Positions 55,237-63,234 of a stretch of DNA of 64,000 bases are shown here, in pieces. A program made the translations under genes and the position numbers. How positions within the stretch are numbered: position 1 is the stretch's first letter; each line of letters begins with the position of its first letter. Source of the stretch: Hyphomicrobiales bacterium (GTDB lineage Bacteria > Pseudomonadota > Alphaproteobacteria > Rhizobiales > Beijerinckiaceae); the NCBI GenBank assembly GCA_900466745.1, contig UBNE01000003.1, forward strand, positions 62,001 to 126,000. The letters are read 5' to 3'. The notes below the pieces were generated by a model, which made no database searches, was not told where the DNA came from, and saw only the letters and a program-made list of their open reading frames with translations.

Positions 55237-56826
55237 TCAGATCCCCCTCGCATCGCCGTCCGAGCGCGGATCATGCACCGCCTCGACCGGGCCGCGGGCC
55301 TGCTTCACCAGCATGCCGGCATGGCCGAAACCCTCGGAATAGGCGGCGCCGCTCTCCTCGACCGGGTGGCCGGCCGCAGCGAGCCGCGCCAGCAGGCCGG
55401 GGTCGAAGCGGCTTTCGACCCGCAGCGCGGTGGAGGCCGAGCCCCAGGTCCGGCCGAACAGCCAGCGCGGCGCGTCGACCGCATCTGCAAGGCTCTGGCC
55501 GAGGCGGTAGCGCGTCAGGATCTGCGCCTGGAACTGCGGCTGGCCGTCGCCGCCCATCGCGCCATAGGCGAGGATGCGCCCGTCCTCGAAGCGGGCGAAG
55601 GCCGGGTTCAGCGTGTGGAAGGGCTTGCGGCCCGGCATCAGCGGGTTGGCCGAAGCCCTGTCGAGCGAGAAGGAGGTGCCGCGGTTCTGCCAGTGGATGC
55701 CGGTCGCCGGCAGCACGCAGCCCGAGCCGTATTCCCAGTAGACCGACTGGATGTAGGAGACGGCGAGGCCCCTGCCGTCGATGGCGCCCATCCAGACCGT
55801 GTCGCCATGGCTCTGCTGAACCGGCCAGGGCGCGGCGCGCCCGGCGCCGATCGCCGCAGCCTCGCGCGCCAGCGCCGCCTCGCCGAGAAAGCGCGCCGGG
55901 TCGCCGGCGGCATGGGCGGGGTCGGTGACGTGGCGGTCGCGGATGGCGAGGGCGCGCTTCGTCGCCTCGATCAGCCCATGATGGTGCTCGAAGGAATCGA
56001 GCCCGGCCCGGCCGAGCCGCTCGAACAGGCCGAGGATGAGCAATGCCGCGAGGCCCTGCGTCGGCGGCGGCAGGTTCCAGACGGTGAGGCCGGGCAGGGC
56101 GAGCGAGAGCGGCGCGACGGAGCGGGCGCGGTAGCGTTCGAGATCCGCGCGGGTCACGGGGGCGCCGAGGCGTTCGAGATCGGCGGCGATCTCGCGGCCG
56201 ACATCGCCGCGGTAGAAATCGTCGAGCCCGGCATCGGCGAGCTGCTGCAGCGTCTCCGCCTGCGCCGGCATCTTGCGCCGCGTGCCGGGCTTGGGCGCTT
56301 CGCCCTCCGGCCAGAAGGTCTCCAGGAAGCCCGGCGCCGCTTTCAGCGCTTCCAGCTCATGGGGCTTGCCGGCGCATTCCGACGCCGAGATGGCATAGCC
56401 CTCGCGGGCATGGCGGATCGCATCGGCCAGCAATTCGCGCGGCGGCAGGCGCCCCCCCAGCGCGGCGGCGAGGTCGAGGGCGAGGCGCCAGCCGCCGACG
56501 GCTCCCGCGACCGTCAGCGCGGCTTCGGGTCCGCGCGCCGGGATGCCGTTATGGCCCTTGGCGCGATAACGCTCGATCGTCGCCAGCGACCCGGCCGCTC
56601 CGCAGGCCTCGATGCCGTGCATCCGGCCGCCGGGCTCATGGACCAGCCAGAAGCCGTCGCCGCCGATGCCGTTCATATGCGGATAGACCACCGCGATCGT
56701 CGCCGCCATGGCGACCATCGCCTCGATGGCGTTGCCGCCTTCGGCCAGGATGGCGCGGCCAGCCTCGGAGGCGAGGTGGTGGGGCGCCGCAACCGCGGCC
56801 GAAGCGAAGGCAGGCGTCTCGATCAT
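55237..56826 (-). CDS. Gamma-glutamyltransferase family protein
   Basis: A 529-residue Ntn hydrolase that would self-cleave before the catalytic threonine in QSHGDTVWMGAIDGRGLAV. There is no signal peptide (MIETPAFASAAVAAPHHLAS), so it is cytoplasmic, unlike classical periplasmic Ggt. Other signatures are PHMNGIGGDGFWLV and LPPPTQGLAALLIL, and the C-terminal EAVHDPRSDGDARGI. It may hydrolyse gamma-glutamyl amides or an acyl compound. Forms an operon with the amidase gene. Confidence 0.9.
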   Translation of the reverse strand: MIETPAFASAAVAAPHHLASEAGRAILAEGGNAIEAMVAMAATIAVVYPHMNGIGGDGFWLVHEPGGRMHGIEACGAAGSLATIERYRAKGHNGIPARGPEAALTVAGAVGGWRLALDLAAALGGRLPPRELLADAIRHAREGYAISASECAGKPHELEALKAAPGFLETFWPEGEAPKPGTRRKMPAQAETLQQLADAGLDDFYRGDVGREIAADLERLGAPVTRADLERYRARSVAPLSLALPGLTVWNLPPPTQGLAALLILGLFERLGRAGLDSFEHHHGLIEATKRALAIRDRHVTDPAHAAGDPARFLGEAALAREAAAIGAGRAAPWPVQQSHGDTVWMGAIDGRGLAVSYIQSVYWEYGSGCVLPATGIHWQNRGTSFSLDRASANPLMPGRKPFHTLNPAFARFEDGRILAYGAMGGDGQPQFQAQILTRYRLGQSLADAVDAPRWLFGRTWGSASTALRVESRFDPGLLARLAAAGHPVEESGAAYSEGFGHAGMLVKQARGPVEAVHDPRSDGDARGI

Positions 56827-56996
56827 CAGGACTTTGCAATCTCCCGGGCCATCCCCATCTGGCCGAAAGGCGCCAGTCGGGCGCGATTTTGTTGCATGGA
56901 GCGGCAGGCTCCGCTAGGTGCGTTGAGCGCATGGCCCCGAGACGGGGTGCGCGCGGAATGTGCCTGCAGGAAGCAGGCATGCGAAGGAAGGACAGC

Positions 56997-57236
56997 ATGG
57001 CCGGACGGCACACCAACTGGCGCAGCCTGACCATCGTGGTTTCGCTCGGCATCCTGATCGCGGTCGAATTGTTCGGCGTTGCGCTCGCCGCCGGCTGGGC
57101 CATCGCCGGCCTGTTCGAGCTCGGCACGATATTCGAATATATCATGATGGCGGTGTTCTCGATCTTCGCCGCCTATGGCATGGTCAATCTGATGCGCCGG
57201 GTCCTGAAGATCGAACATCTGACCACGGTCGACTGA
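56997..57236 (+). CDS. Small membrane protein, hypothetical
   Basis: A 79-residue protein with two hydrophobic helices (LTIVVSLGILIAVELFGVALAAGWAIAGL and FEYIMMAVFSIFAAYGMVNLM) and a short charged C-terminus. Strong ribosome site (AAGGAAGGA) before the ATG; an in-frame ATG 18 bases upstream is possible. No family is known to me. It is divergent from gamma-glutamyltransferase. Confidence 0.7.
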   Translation: MAGRHTNWRSLTIVVSLGILIAVELFGVALAAGWAIAGLFELGTIFEYIMMAVFSIFAAYGMVNLMRRVLKIEHLTTVD

Positions 57237-57264
57237 AGCTGCCCGCGCGATCACGCAACGCCGC

Positions 57265-57411
57265 CGTCATTCCGGGGCATCGCATAGCGATGAGCCCGGA
57301 ACCCATGAACACCGTCCTGCCCTGTTGAGCGCCCCTTCGGAACAGCCTTCCCTGGCCGCCGCGGTGTTCATGGGTTCCGGGCTCGGCCCTACGGGCCGCC
57401 CCGGAATGACG
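57265..57411. repeat. Dispersed inverted-repeat element, family CGTCATTCCGGG (copy 2)
   Basis: Left arm CGTCATTCCGGGGCAT...GAGCCCGGAACCCATGAACACCG; right arm, from 57362, is CGGTGTTCATGGGTTCCGGGCTC...CCCCGGAATGACG. Same arm ends as the copy at 3103-3245. It lies between the small membrane protein gene and the convergent TRAP operon. Confidence 0.85.
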
Positions 57412-57437
57412 GCGTGATTTCACGCTATCGGTCCCGT

Positions 57438-57803
57438 TTACCGGCAGATCTTCAGCGTGACCGGATCGGCCTCGGCCGGCAGGTAAGCGCCCATCGGCTT
57501 GCAGGCGCCGTCCATGCAGATGCGCCAGTCGGCGGTGGCGCCGGAGCGGCGCATCACCACCTCGCGCAGCGCCGGCAGGTCCGGATGCCAGCGCCAGAAG
57601 CCGTTGATCAACTGCGCGCCGTCGGGCGGGTCCATGCCGGCGCCGGAGCCCTCGATCCGGGCCTCGACCAGCGCGAGCCCTTTCGGCGTCTCGCGCCAGA
57701 CTTCCTCCCATAGCGTCTTCTGCACCGAATGACGCCAGCCGAGCGTGATCTCGCCATGGCCCAGCGCCACGACGAGCGCGCCGGCCGCGAGGCACAGGCT
57801 CAT
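57438..57803 (-). CDS. DUF1850 domain protein of TAXI-TRAP system
   Basis: A 121-residue protein with one N-terminal hydrophobic segment (MSLCLAAGALVVAL) and a DUF1850 core (LGWRHSVQKTLWEEVWRETPKGLALVEARIEGSGAGMDPP). DUF1850 genes sit at the end of TAXI-type TRAP operons. Here its start overlaps the permease stop by four bases (ATGA), so translation is coupled. Its role may be assembly or substrate handling; none is established. Confidence 0.88.
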   Translation of the reverse strand: MSLCLAAGALVVALGHGEITLGWRHSVQKTLWEEVWRETPKGLALVEARIEGSGAGMDPPDGAQLINGFWRWHPDLPALREVVMRRSGATADWRICMDGACKPMGAYLPAEADPVTLKICR

Positions 57804-59941
57804 GCCGGCGCGGGCGCGGCGTTGCGCGCGGCGAACCAGTGACGCAGGACGATCGCCGCCGCCAGCAGATAGCCGAGCGGGTCGCTATAGGCGAACTCGC
57901 CGAAAAGCATGACCGCCGCGACGAAGCACAGCACCCGCTCGATCAGCGTCAGCCGCCCGAAAAGGTAGCCGATCGCCACCATGCCGAAGAGGCCGATCGC
58001 GACCGAGGCCTTGAAGGTGGCGTAGATCACCGCCGGCCAGAAGCCGATGACATTGGCCATCGGATCGCCCGGCTGAAGCATCAGCGCCGGCGCATAGACC
58101 GCGATGAAGGGGATGACGTAGCCGGCGAGCGCGACGCGCATCGCCTCCCAGCCGATCTTGTCGGGGTTTTCCTTGGCGATCGGCGCGGCGGCGAGCGCGG
58201 CGAGCGCCACCGGCGGCGAGAGATCGGCCATGATGCCGTAGTAGAAGGCGAACATGTGGCTGACGATCAGCGGCACGCCGAGCTTCTCCAGCGCCGGGGC
58301 GGCGAGCGCGGCGACGATGATGTAGGTCGGGATCGTCGGGATGCCGGTGCCGAGCAGGATCGAGAGGATCATCGTCAGGATCAGGGCGAGGAACAGGCTC
58401 GACTGGCCGAGCCCGATGATCCAGGCGCCGAAGGTGGTGCCGATGCCGGTCTGCGTCATCAGCCCGATGATGGTGCCGACGATGGCGCAGGCGATGCCGA
58501 CCGGCAGCGCCGTCTTGGCGCTGTCGGCGAGCGCATCGCGGCTGATCGCCAGCGTCGTGCGCCCGCCCAGGGTGAAGGCGTTGGCGAGCACCAGCAGCGC
58601 GATCAGCCCCGCGACATAGCGGATGTCGAGCCCTTCGCGGAAGAGCGCGGCGGCAATGAGCCCGAGCCCGATCCAGAAGACGATGCGCAGGGTCTGCGTG
58701 CTCAGGCCCGCGGCGAAGCCGGCGCCGAGCAGCAGCCCGACGGTGAGCGCCAGGCCCATCGTGCCGGCGAAGAGCGGCGTGAAGCCATGGAACAGCATGA
58801 CGACGAGTACGGCGAGCGGCAAGGCGAGATACCAGCGCTCGCGCAGCGCCTTGAGCGGGCTCGGCAGCAGCGCCCGCTCGACGCCCTTCAGCCCGTATTT
58901 GCCGGCCTCCAGATGCACCATCCAGAAGGCCGAGGCGAAATAAAGGATCGCGGGAATCGCGGCCGCCTTGACGATCTCGGCGTAAGGAACGCCCAGCGTC
59001 TCGGCCATGATGAAGGCGACGGCGCCCATCACCGGCGGCATGATCTGGCCGCCCATCGAGGCGGTGGCCTCGACGCCGGCGGCGAAGGCGCGCCGGTAGC
59101 CGAACTTGATCATCAGCGGGATGGTGAACTGCCCCACGGTGACGACATTGGCGACGCCGGAGCCGGAGATCATGCCCATCAGGCCGGAGGAGAACACCGC
59201 GACCTTGGCCGGGCCGCCGCGCGTGCCGCCGAAGATGCCGAGCGAGACGTCGTTGAAGAGATGGATCATCCCGGCCTTTTCGAGGAAGGAGCCGAAGACG
59301 ATGAACAGGAAGATATAGGTGGCGGAGACGTAGATCGGCGTGCCGTAGAAACCCTCCGTGCCATAGGAGAGATGGCCGATGATCTGGTCGAAGCCGTAGC
59401 CGCGATGGTTGAAGGGCGCCGGCAGGTACTGTCCGAAGAACCAGTAGAGCAGGCAGATTCCGCACATGATCGGCAGGGCATTGCCCATCAGCCGGCGCGC
59501 CGCCTCGAAGATCAGCACGATCAGCAGCGTGCCGACGACGAGGTCCATCGTGGACGGATCGCCGTCGCGCAGGATCAGGTCGCTGTAGAAGACCCATTGA
59601 TAGAGGCCGACGCCGAAGCCGACGAGGCCCAGGATCCAGCCGAGAGCCCGGCCGGCCGCGTTGCGCGCCTTGAAATTGGCGATCAGGCCGAAGGTCAGCA
59701 GCAGCAGGAAGCCGACATGGATGCCGCGGGCCGCCTGGCTCGGCAGGATGTTCCAGGCCGAGATCAAGATCTGGAAGGCGGCGAAGGCGAGGCCGACGAC
59801 ATAGGCGAGGATGCCCCAGCCGCCGGGGCCGAAACCGGGCGGGAAGCCGTGCTCGAAATTGTCGAGATCGGCATGCGCGACCTCGCCCGGCCTGGCGCCG
59901 GAGAGGGCTTCCAACTGGTCGGTTTCGGCGGTGGTGGTCAT
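57800..59941 (-). CDS. TRAP transporter permease, fused small and large subunits
   Basis: A 713-residue inner-membrane protein of the TAXI-associated type, combining the DctQ-like and DctM-like parts with about 17-18 helices. Signatures: FGPGGWGILAYVVGLAFAAFQ, FGSFLEKAGMIHLFNDVSLGIFGGTRGGPAKVAVFSSGL, GVEATASMGGQIMPPVMGAVAF and LGTGIPTIPTYIIVA. Uses an ion gradient to import substrates captured by the TAXI binding protein. The start MTTTAETDQLEALSG lies upstream of the first helix. Middle gene of the operon. Confidence 0.94.
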   Translation of the reverse strand: MTTTAETDQLEALSGARPGEVAHADLDNFEHGFPPGFGPGGWGILAYVVGLAFAAFQILISAWNILPSQAARGIHVGFLLLLTFGLIANFKARNAAGRALGWILGLVGFGVGLYQWVFYSDLILRDGDPSTMDLVVGTLLIVLIFEAARRLMGNALPIMCGICLLYWFFGQYLPAPFNHRGYGFDQIIGHLSYGTEGFYGTPIYVSATYIFLFIVFGSFLEKAGMIHLFNDVSLGIFGGTRGGPAKVAVFSSGLMGMISGSGVANVVTVGQFTIPLMIKFGYRRAFAAGVEATASMGGQIMPPVMGAVAFIMAETLGVPYAEIVKAAAIPAILYFASAFWMVHLEAGKYGLKGVERALLPSPLKALRERWYLALPLAVLVVMLFHGFTPLFAGTMGLALTVGLLLGAGFAAGLSTQTLRIVFWIGLGLIAAALFREGLDIRYVAGLIALLVLANAFTLGGRTTLAISRDALADSAKTALPVGIACAIVGTIIGLMTQTGIGTTFGAWIIGLGQSSLFLALILTMILSILLGTGIPTIPTYIIVAALAAPALEKLGVPLIVSHMFAFYYGIMADLSPPVALAALAAAPIAKENPDKIGWEAMRVALAGYVIPFIAVYAPALMLQPGDPMANVIGFWPAVIYATFKASVAIGLFGMVAIGYLFGRLTLIERVLCFVAAVMLFGEFAYSDPLGYLLAAAIVLRHWFAARNAAPAPA

Positions 59942-60037
59942 CGTCCAGATCCTGCCGGTGTCATGGTGTCGCCCCGCATCTGCGCCGCAGCGTTGCACGC
60001 TGCGGCGCGCACGGGATGACGCGCTTCATGCACGCCT

Positions 60038-61006
60038 TTACGAGCCGACCTTCAGGCCCTTTTCCTTGAAGTACCGGGCCGCGCCCGGATGCAGCGGCAC
60101 CGGCATGCCCTCGAGCGCCTTGTCGAGCTTGATCTCCTTGCCGGCCGCATGGGAGGCGGCGAGATCGCCGAGATTCTCGAAGATGTTCTTGGTCATCTGA
60201 TAGACCAGATCCTCCTTCACGCCTTCATGGGTGACGAGGTAGTTGACCACGGCGGCCGTGTTCACCGCGGCAGTCTGGCCGGTATAGGTGTCTGCCGGAA
60301 TGGTCGCGCTGACGAAGGGGGCGCCGGCCTTGTCGATCACCGCCTTCGGCACCTCGACGACGTTGATCTCGACCGAGGTGGCGAGGTCGCGCAGCGAGGC
60401 GACGCCGAGGCCGGCCGATTGCAGCGTGGCGTCGAGCTGGCGGTTCTTCATCAGCTCGACCGACTCGGCGAAGGGCAGGTATTCGACCTTGCCGAGGTCC
60501 TTGTAGGAGAGCCCCGCCGCGGCGAGGATGGCGCGGGCATTGAGTTCGGTGCCCGATTTCGGCGCGCCGACCGAGAGGCGCTTGCCCTTGAGATCGGCGA
60601 GCGTCTTGATGCCGCTCTCCTTCGAGGCGACGATCTGGACATAGTTGGGATAGATCGCGCTGATGCCGCGCAGCTTCTTCAACGGGGCCTTGAAGCCGGC
60701 TTCCTCATCGCCCTTCCAGGCGGCGTCGAGCGAGTCGCCGAGCGTGAAGGCGATCTCGCCGCGGCCCTGCTGCAGCAGCACGAGGTTCTCGACCGAGGCC
60801 TTGGTCGCCTGCACGGTCGGGCGGACATTCGGGATCTTCTCGCCATAGATCTTCGAGAGCGCGACGCCCATCGGGTAATAGACGCCCGAGGTGCCGCCGG
60901 TGAGGATATTGATGAACTCCTGGGCGCGGGCGCCCGCCGGCGCGGCAACGAGGAGAACAGCGGCGGCAAGACCGGCGAGGCGCCGGGCACGGAACAGCGT
61001 TTTCAT
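60038..61006 (-). CDS. TAXI family TRAP substrate-binding protein
   Basis: Periplasmic binding protein of 322 residues. Signal peptide MKTLFRARRLAGLAAAVLLVAAPAGARA, then EFINILTGGTSGVYYPMGVALSKIYGEKI, the TAXI hallmark. Further matches are VQIVASKESGIKTLADLKGKRLSVGAPKSGTE and VNYLVTHEGVKEDLVYQMT. Ligands of TAXI proteins are often glutamate, 2-oxo acids or unknown. First gene of the TRAP-DUF1850 operon. Confidence 0.94.
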   Translation of the reverse strand: MKTLFRARRLAGLAAAVLLVAAPAGARAQEFINILTGGTSGVYYPMGVALSKIYGEKIPNVRPTVQATKASVENLVLLQQGRGEIAFTLGDSLDAAWKGDEEAGFKAPLKKLRGISAIYPNYVQIVASKESGIKTLADLKGKRLSVGAPKSGTELNARAILAAAGLSYKDLGKVEYLPFAESVELMKNRQLDATLQSAGLGVASLRDLATSVEINVVEVPKAVIDKAGAPFVSATIPADTYTGQTAAVNTAAVVNYLVTHEGVKEDLVYQMTKNIFENLGDLAASHAAGKEIKLDKALEGMPVPLHPGAARYFKEKGLKVGS

Positions 61007-61233
61007 GAGAAACTCCCTGGACGGCCCCGGCTTGAGCGGCCGGTTTGCCTGACGTTGTAGAGCAGGTTCGCCGCGAAGGAAAAGCGCAAGACTTCGCTTT
61101 CTCTTTCGTCTTTAGCCCAATCGGCGAGCGCTGCCGGCTTTCGACCATGCGCGGAGAGCCGGTGGGATCGAGCCGCGGCGCCGCGGCCGGATGCCGGCGT
61201 GCATAAGCCTGCGAAGTCCGCTTGTGCCGGCCT

Positions 61234-61251
61234 CGATGTAATATTATATCG
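61234..61251. promoter_or_regulatory. Zur-like palindrome before the zinc-uptake operon
   Basis: CGATGTAATATTATATCG: 18 bp with only one mismatched pair, seven bases before the ATG of the His-rich peptide. It is AT-rich in a GC-rich setting and shares TTATATCGT with the site at 63198-63215. Resembles alphaproteobacterial Zur boxes (TGTTATA-type half sites). Confidence 0.6.
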
Positions 61252-61257
61252 TCGCAC

Positions 61258-61419
61258 ATGGCTCACGCGCACGACCATGGCCACAGTCACGCCGGCTTGC
61301 ACGCCGTCTCGGAGGATCCGGGCTGGTCGCTGCTGCGTCTGTCGGCCTGGAGCCGCGTGGGGCTGGCCGGTATCGTCGTCGCGCTGCTGTGGATCGCGAC
61401 GTTGGCCGTGATCGTCTGA
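61258..61419 (+). CDS. Small His-rich membrane peptide of the zinc-uptake operon
   Basis: A 53-residue peptide: six histidines in the first 15 residues (MAHAHDHGHSHAGLHAV) then one transmembrane segment (LAGIVVALLWIATLAVIV). It likely binds zinc at the membrane. It is the first reading frame after a Zur-like palindrome, and znuC begins 14 bp after its stop. Its small size and position suggest a role in zinc capture or sensing; no family name is known to me. Confidence 0.7.
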   Translation: MAHAHDHGHSHAGLHAVSEDPGWSLLRLSAWSRVGLAGIVVALLWIATLAVIV

Positions 61420-61433
61420 GAGGGAAGTCCGCG

Positions 61434-62168
61434 TTGTCCGCCATTCGCCTCACCGATCTGACGCTCGGCTATGACCGCCACCCGGCGGTGCATCATCTCT
61501 CCGGCGAGATCGCGGCGGGGAGCCTGATCGCCATCGTCGGGCCGAACGGCGCCGGCAAGTCGACGCTGCTCAAGGGCATCACCGGCACGCTCGCCCCGCT
61601 TTCCGGCGGCATTGCCCTCGCCAAGGGCAAGCGGCTGGCCTATCTGCCGCAATCGGCCGAGCTCGACCGCTCCTTTCCGATCCATGTCTACGATCTCGTC
61701 GCGATGGGCCTGTGGAACCGGGCCGGCATCTTCGGACGCATCGGCGCGGCGGCCGCCCACAAGGTCGAGCATGCCATCGCCGCCGTCGGCCTGACGGGCT
61801 TTGAGCGCCGGCCGATCGGCACGCTCTCCGGCGGGCAGATGCAGCGCGCGCTCTTCGCCCGGCTCCTGCTGCAGGACGCCGAAATCATCCTGCTCGACGA
61901 GCCCTTCACCGCGATCGATGCGCGCACGACCGCCGACCTGCTGGCGCTGGTGCGGCGCTGGCATGGCGAGAGCCGCACCGTCGTCGCCGTGCTGCACGAC
62001 ATGGAGACGGTGCGCCGAGCCTTCCCGCAGACGCTGCTGCTGGCGCGCGAGGCCGTGGCCTGGGGCGCGACCGCCGATGTGCTGACGCCGGAGAACCTGC
62101 TCGCGGCGCGGCGCATGGTCGAATCCTTCGACAGCCACGCCGCTCCCTGCCGTCGCGACGCGGCCTAA
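61434..62168 (+). CDS. znuC: Zinc ABC transporter ATPase ZnuC
   Basis: ATPase of the ZnuABC importer, 244 residues. Walker A is GPNGAGKST, the signature is LSGGQMQRALFARLL, Walker B is IILLDEPFTAID, and AYLPQSAELDRSFPIHVYD is typical of zinc/manganese-type ATPases. Start is TTG with an AGGGAAG site. A 98-base repeat element lies between it and znuB. Confidence 0.93.
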   Translation: MSAIRLTDLTLGYDRHPAVHHLSGEIAAGSLIAIVGPNGAGKSTLLKGITGTLAPLSGGIALAKGKRLAYLPQSAELDRSFPIHVYDLVAMGLWNRAGIFGRIGAAAAHKVEHAIAAVGLTGFERRPIGTLSGGQMQRALFARLLLQDAEIILLDEPFTAIDARTTADLLALVRRWHGESRTVVAVLHDMETVRRAFPQTLLLAREAVAWGATADVLTPENLLAARRMVESFDSHAAPCRRDAA

Positions 62169-62192
62169 GACAGTCTCGGCGATCCGGTTTTC

Positions 62193-62290
62193 CGTCATTG
62201 CGAGCGCAGCGAAGCAATCCAGGAGGATTGGGTGAGATGTTGGACCCAGTCCTCCTGGATTGCTTCGTCGCTTCGCTCCTCGCAATGACG
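62193..62290. repeat. Inverted-repeat element, family CGTCATTGCGAG (copy 2), inside the znu operon
   Basis: Left arm CGTCATTGCGAGCGCAGCGAAGCAATCCAGGAGGA, right arm its near-inverse ending CTTCGCTCCTCGCAATGACG. The two 40-47-base arms make a very long hairpin. This element recurs widely in Hyphomicrobiales genomes. It lies in the 154-base gap between znuC and znuB and may lower or uncouple znuB transcription. Confidence 0.85.
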
Positions 62291-62322
62291 TCGCTGCGAT
62301 CGGCCGCTGGATAGCTGACTCC

Positions 62323-63198
62323 ATGCTCTACGATCTCTTCATCGGCCCCTTCGCCGAATTCGATTTCATGCGTCGTGCGCTCGTCGGCGTGATGGCGCTG
62401 TCGGTCTCCGGCGCGCCGATCGGCGTCTTCCTGATGCTCCGGCGGATGAGCCTCACCGGCGACGCCATGGCGCATGCCATCCTGCCCGGCGCGGCGCTGG
62501 GCTATCTCGTCGCCGGCTTCTCGCTGCCGGCGATGACCATCGGCGGGCTTGCGGCCGGCTTCGCCGTGGCGCTGCTGGCCGGCGCCGTGGCGCGGGCGAC
62601 GGTGCTGAAGGAGGACGCCTCGCTCGCCGCCTTCTATCTGATCTCGCTGGCGCTCGGCGTCACCATCGTCTCGCTGCGCGGCTCGGCCATCGATCTGCTG
62701 CACGTCCTCTTCGGCAATGTGCTGGCGCTCGACGACGGCGTGCTGATCCTGCTCGCGGGCGTGGCGACCGTCTCGCTCCTGGCGCTGGCGGCGCTTTACC
62801 GGCCGCTGGTGCTGGAATGCGTCGATCCCGGCTTCCTGCGCTCGGTCAGCCGCTCGGGCGGCTTCGTGCACCTCACCTTCCTCGCCCTCGTCGTGCTCAA
62901 CCTCGTCGCGGGCTTCAACGCGCTCGGCACGCTGCTGGCCGTCGGCATGATGATGCTGCCCGCCGCCGCCGCCCGCTTCTGGACCGCCGACATCACCCGG
63001 CTGCTCATGCTCGCCGCCGGCTTCGGCATGCTCTCCGGCTATGCCGGCCTCGTCGTCTCCTATGCCGCCGGTTCGAGCCTGCCGGCGGGGCCTGCGGTCA
63101 TCCTGGCGGCGGGCGTGGTCTATCTCCTGTCGCTCCTGCTCGGCTCGCAGGGCGGTCTTGCGCGGCGTGCCTTGATCTGGTCACATCTCGAACGGTAG
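62323..63198 (+). CDS. znuB: Zinc ABC transporter permease ZnuB
   Basis: Inner-membrane permease of 291 residues with about eight helices. Signatures are DFMRRALVGVMALSVSGAPIGVFLMLRRMSLTGDAMAHAILPG, DLLHVLFGNVLALDDG and NLVAGFNALGTLLAVGMMMLPAAAARF, typical of metal ABC permeases. The start MLYDLFIGPFAEF fits the family; an upstream extension is repeat sequence. Its stop codon overlaps the first base of the second Zur-like palindrome. Confidence 0.93.
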   Translation: MLYDLFIGPFAEFDFMRRALVGVMALSVSGAPIGVFLMLRRMSLTGDAMAHAILPGAALGYLVAGFSLPAMTIGGLAAGFAVALLAGAVARATVLKEDASLAAFYLISLALGVTIVSLRGSAIDLLHVLFGNVLALDDGVLILLAGVATVSLLALAALYRPLVLECVDPGFLRSVSRSGGFVHLTFLALVVLNLVAGFNALGTLLAVGMMMLPAAAARFWTADITRLLMLAAGFGMLSGYAGLVVSYAAGSSLPAGPAVILAAGVVYLLSLLLGSQGGLARRALIWSHLER

Positions 63199-63215
63199 AA
63201 ACGTTATATCGTTTC
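63198..63215. promoter_or_regulatory. Zur-like palindrome before znuA
   Basis: GAAACGTTATATCGTTTC: arms GAAACG and CGTTTC are perfect inverses around TTATAT. It lies 19 bases before the znuA start and overlaps the znuB stop. Shares TTATATCGT with the site at 61234-61251, suggesting that znuA is separately repressed by zinc. Confidence 0.65.
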
Positions 63216-63234
63216 ATTCCGAGCGGAGACCACC

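Noticed and set aside
58000-60019. Plus-strand 726-codon charged frame over the TRAP permease
   Set aside because: Glu/Arg/Asp-rich shadow of a membrane-protein gene on the other strand.
61172-61187. GCCGCGGCGCCGCGGC, a 16-bp perfect palindrome
   Set aside because: Made only of G and C; chance is likely at this composition and it is far from either start codon.
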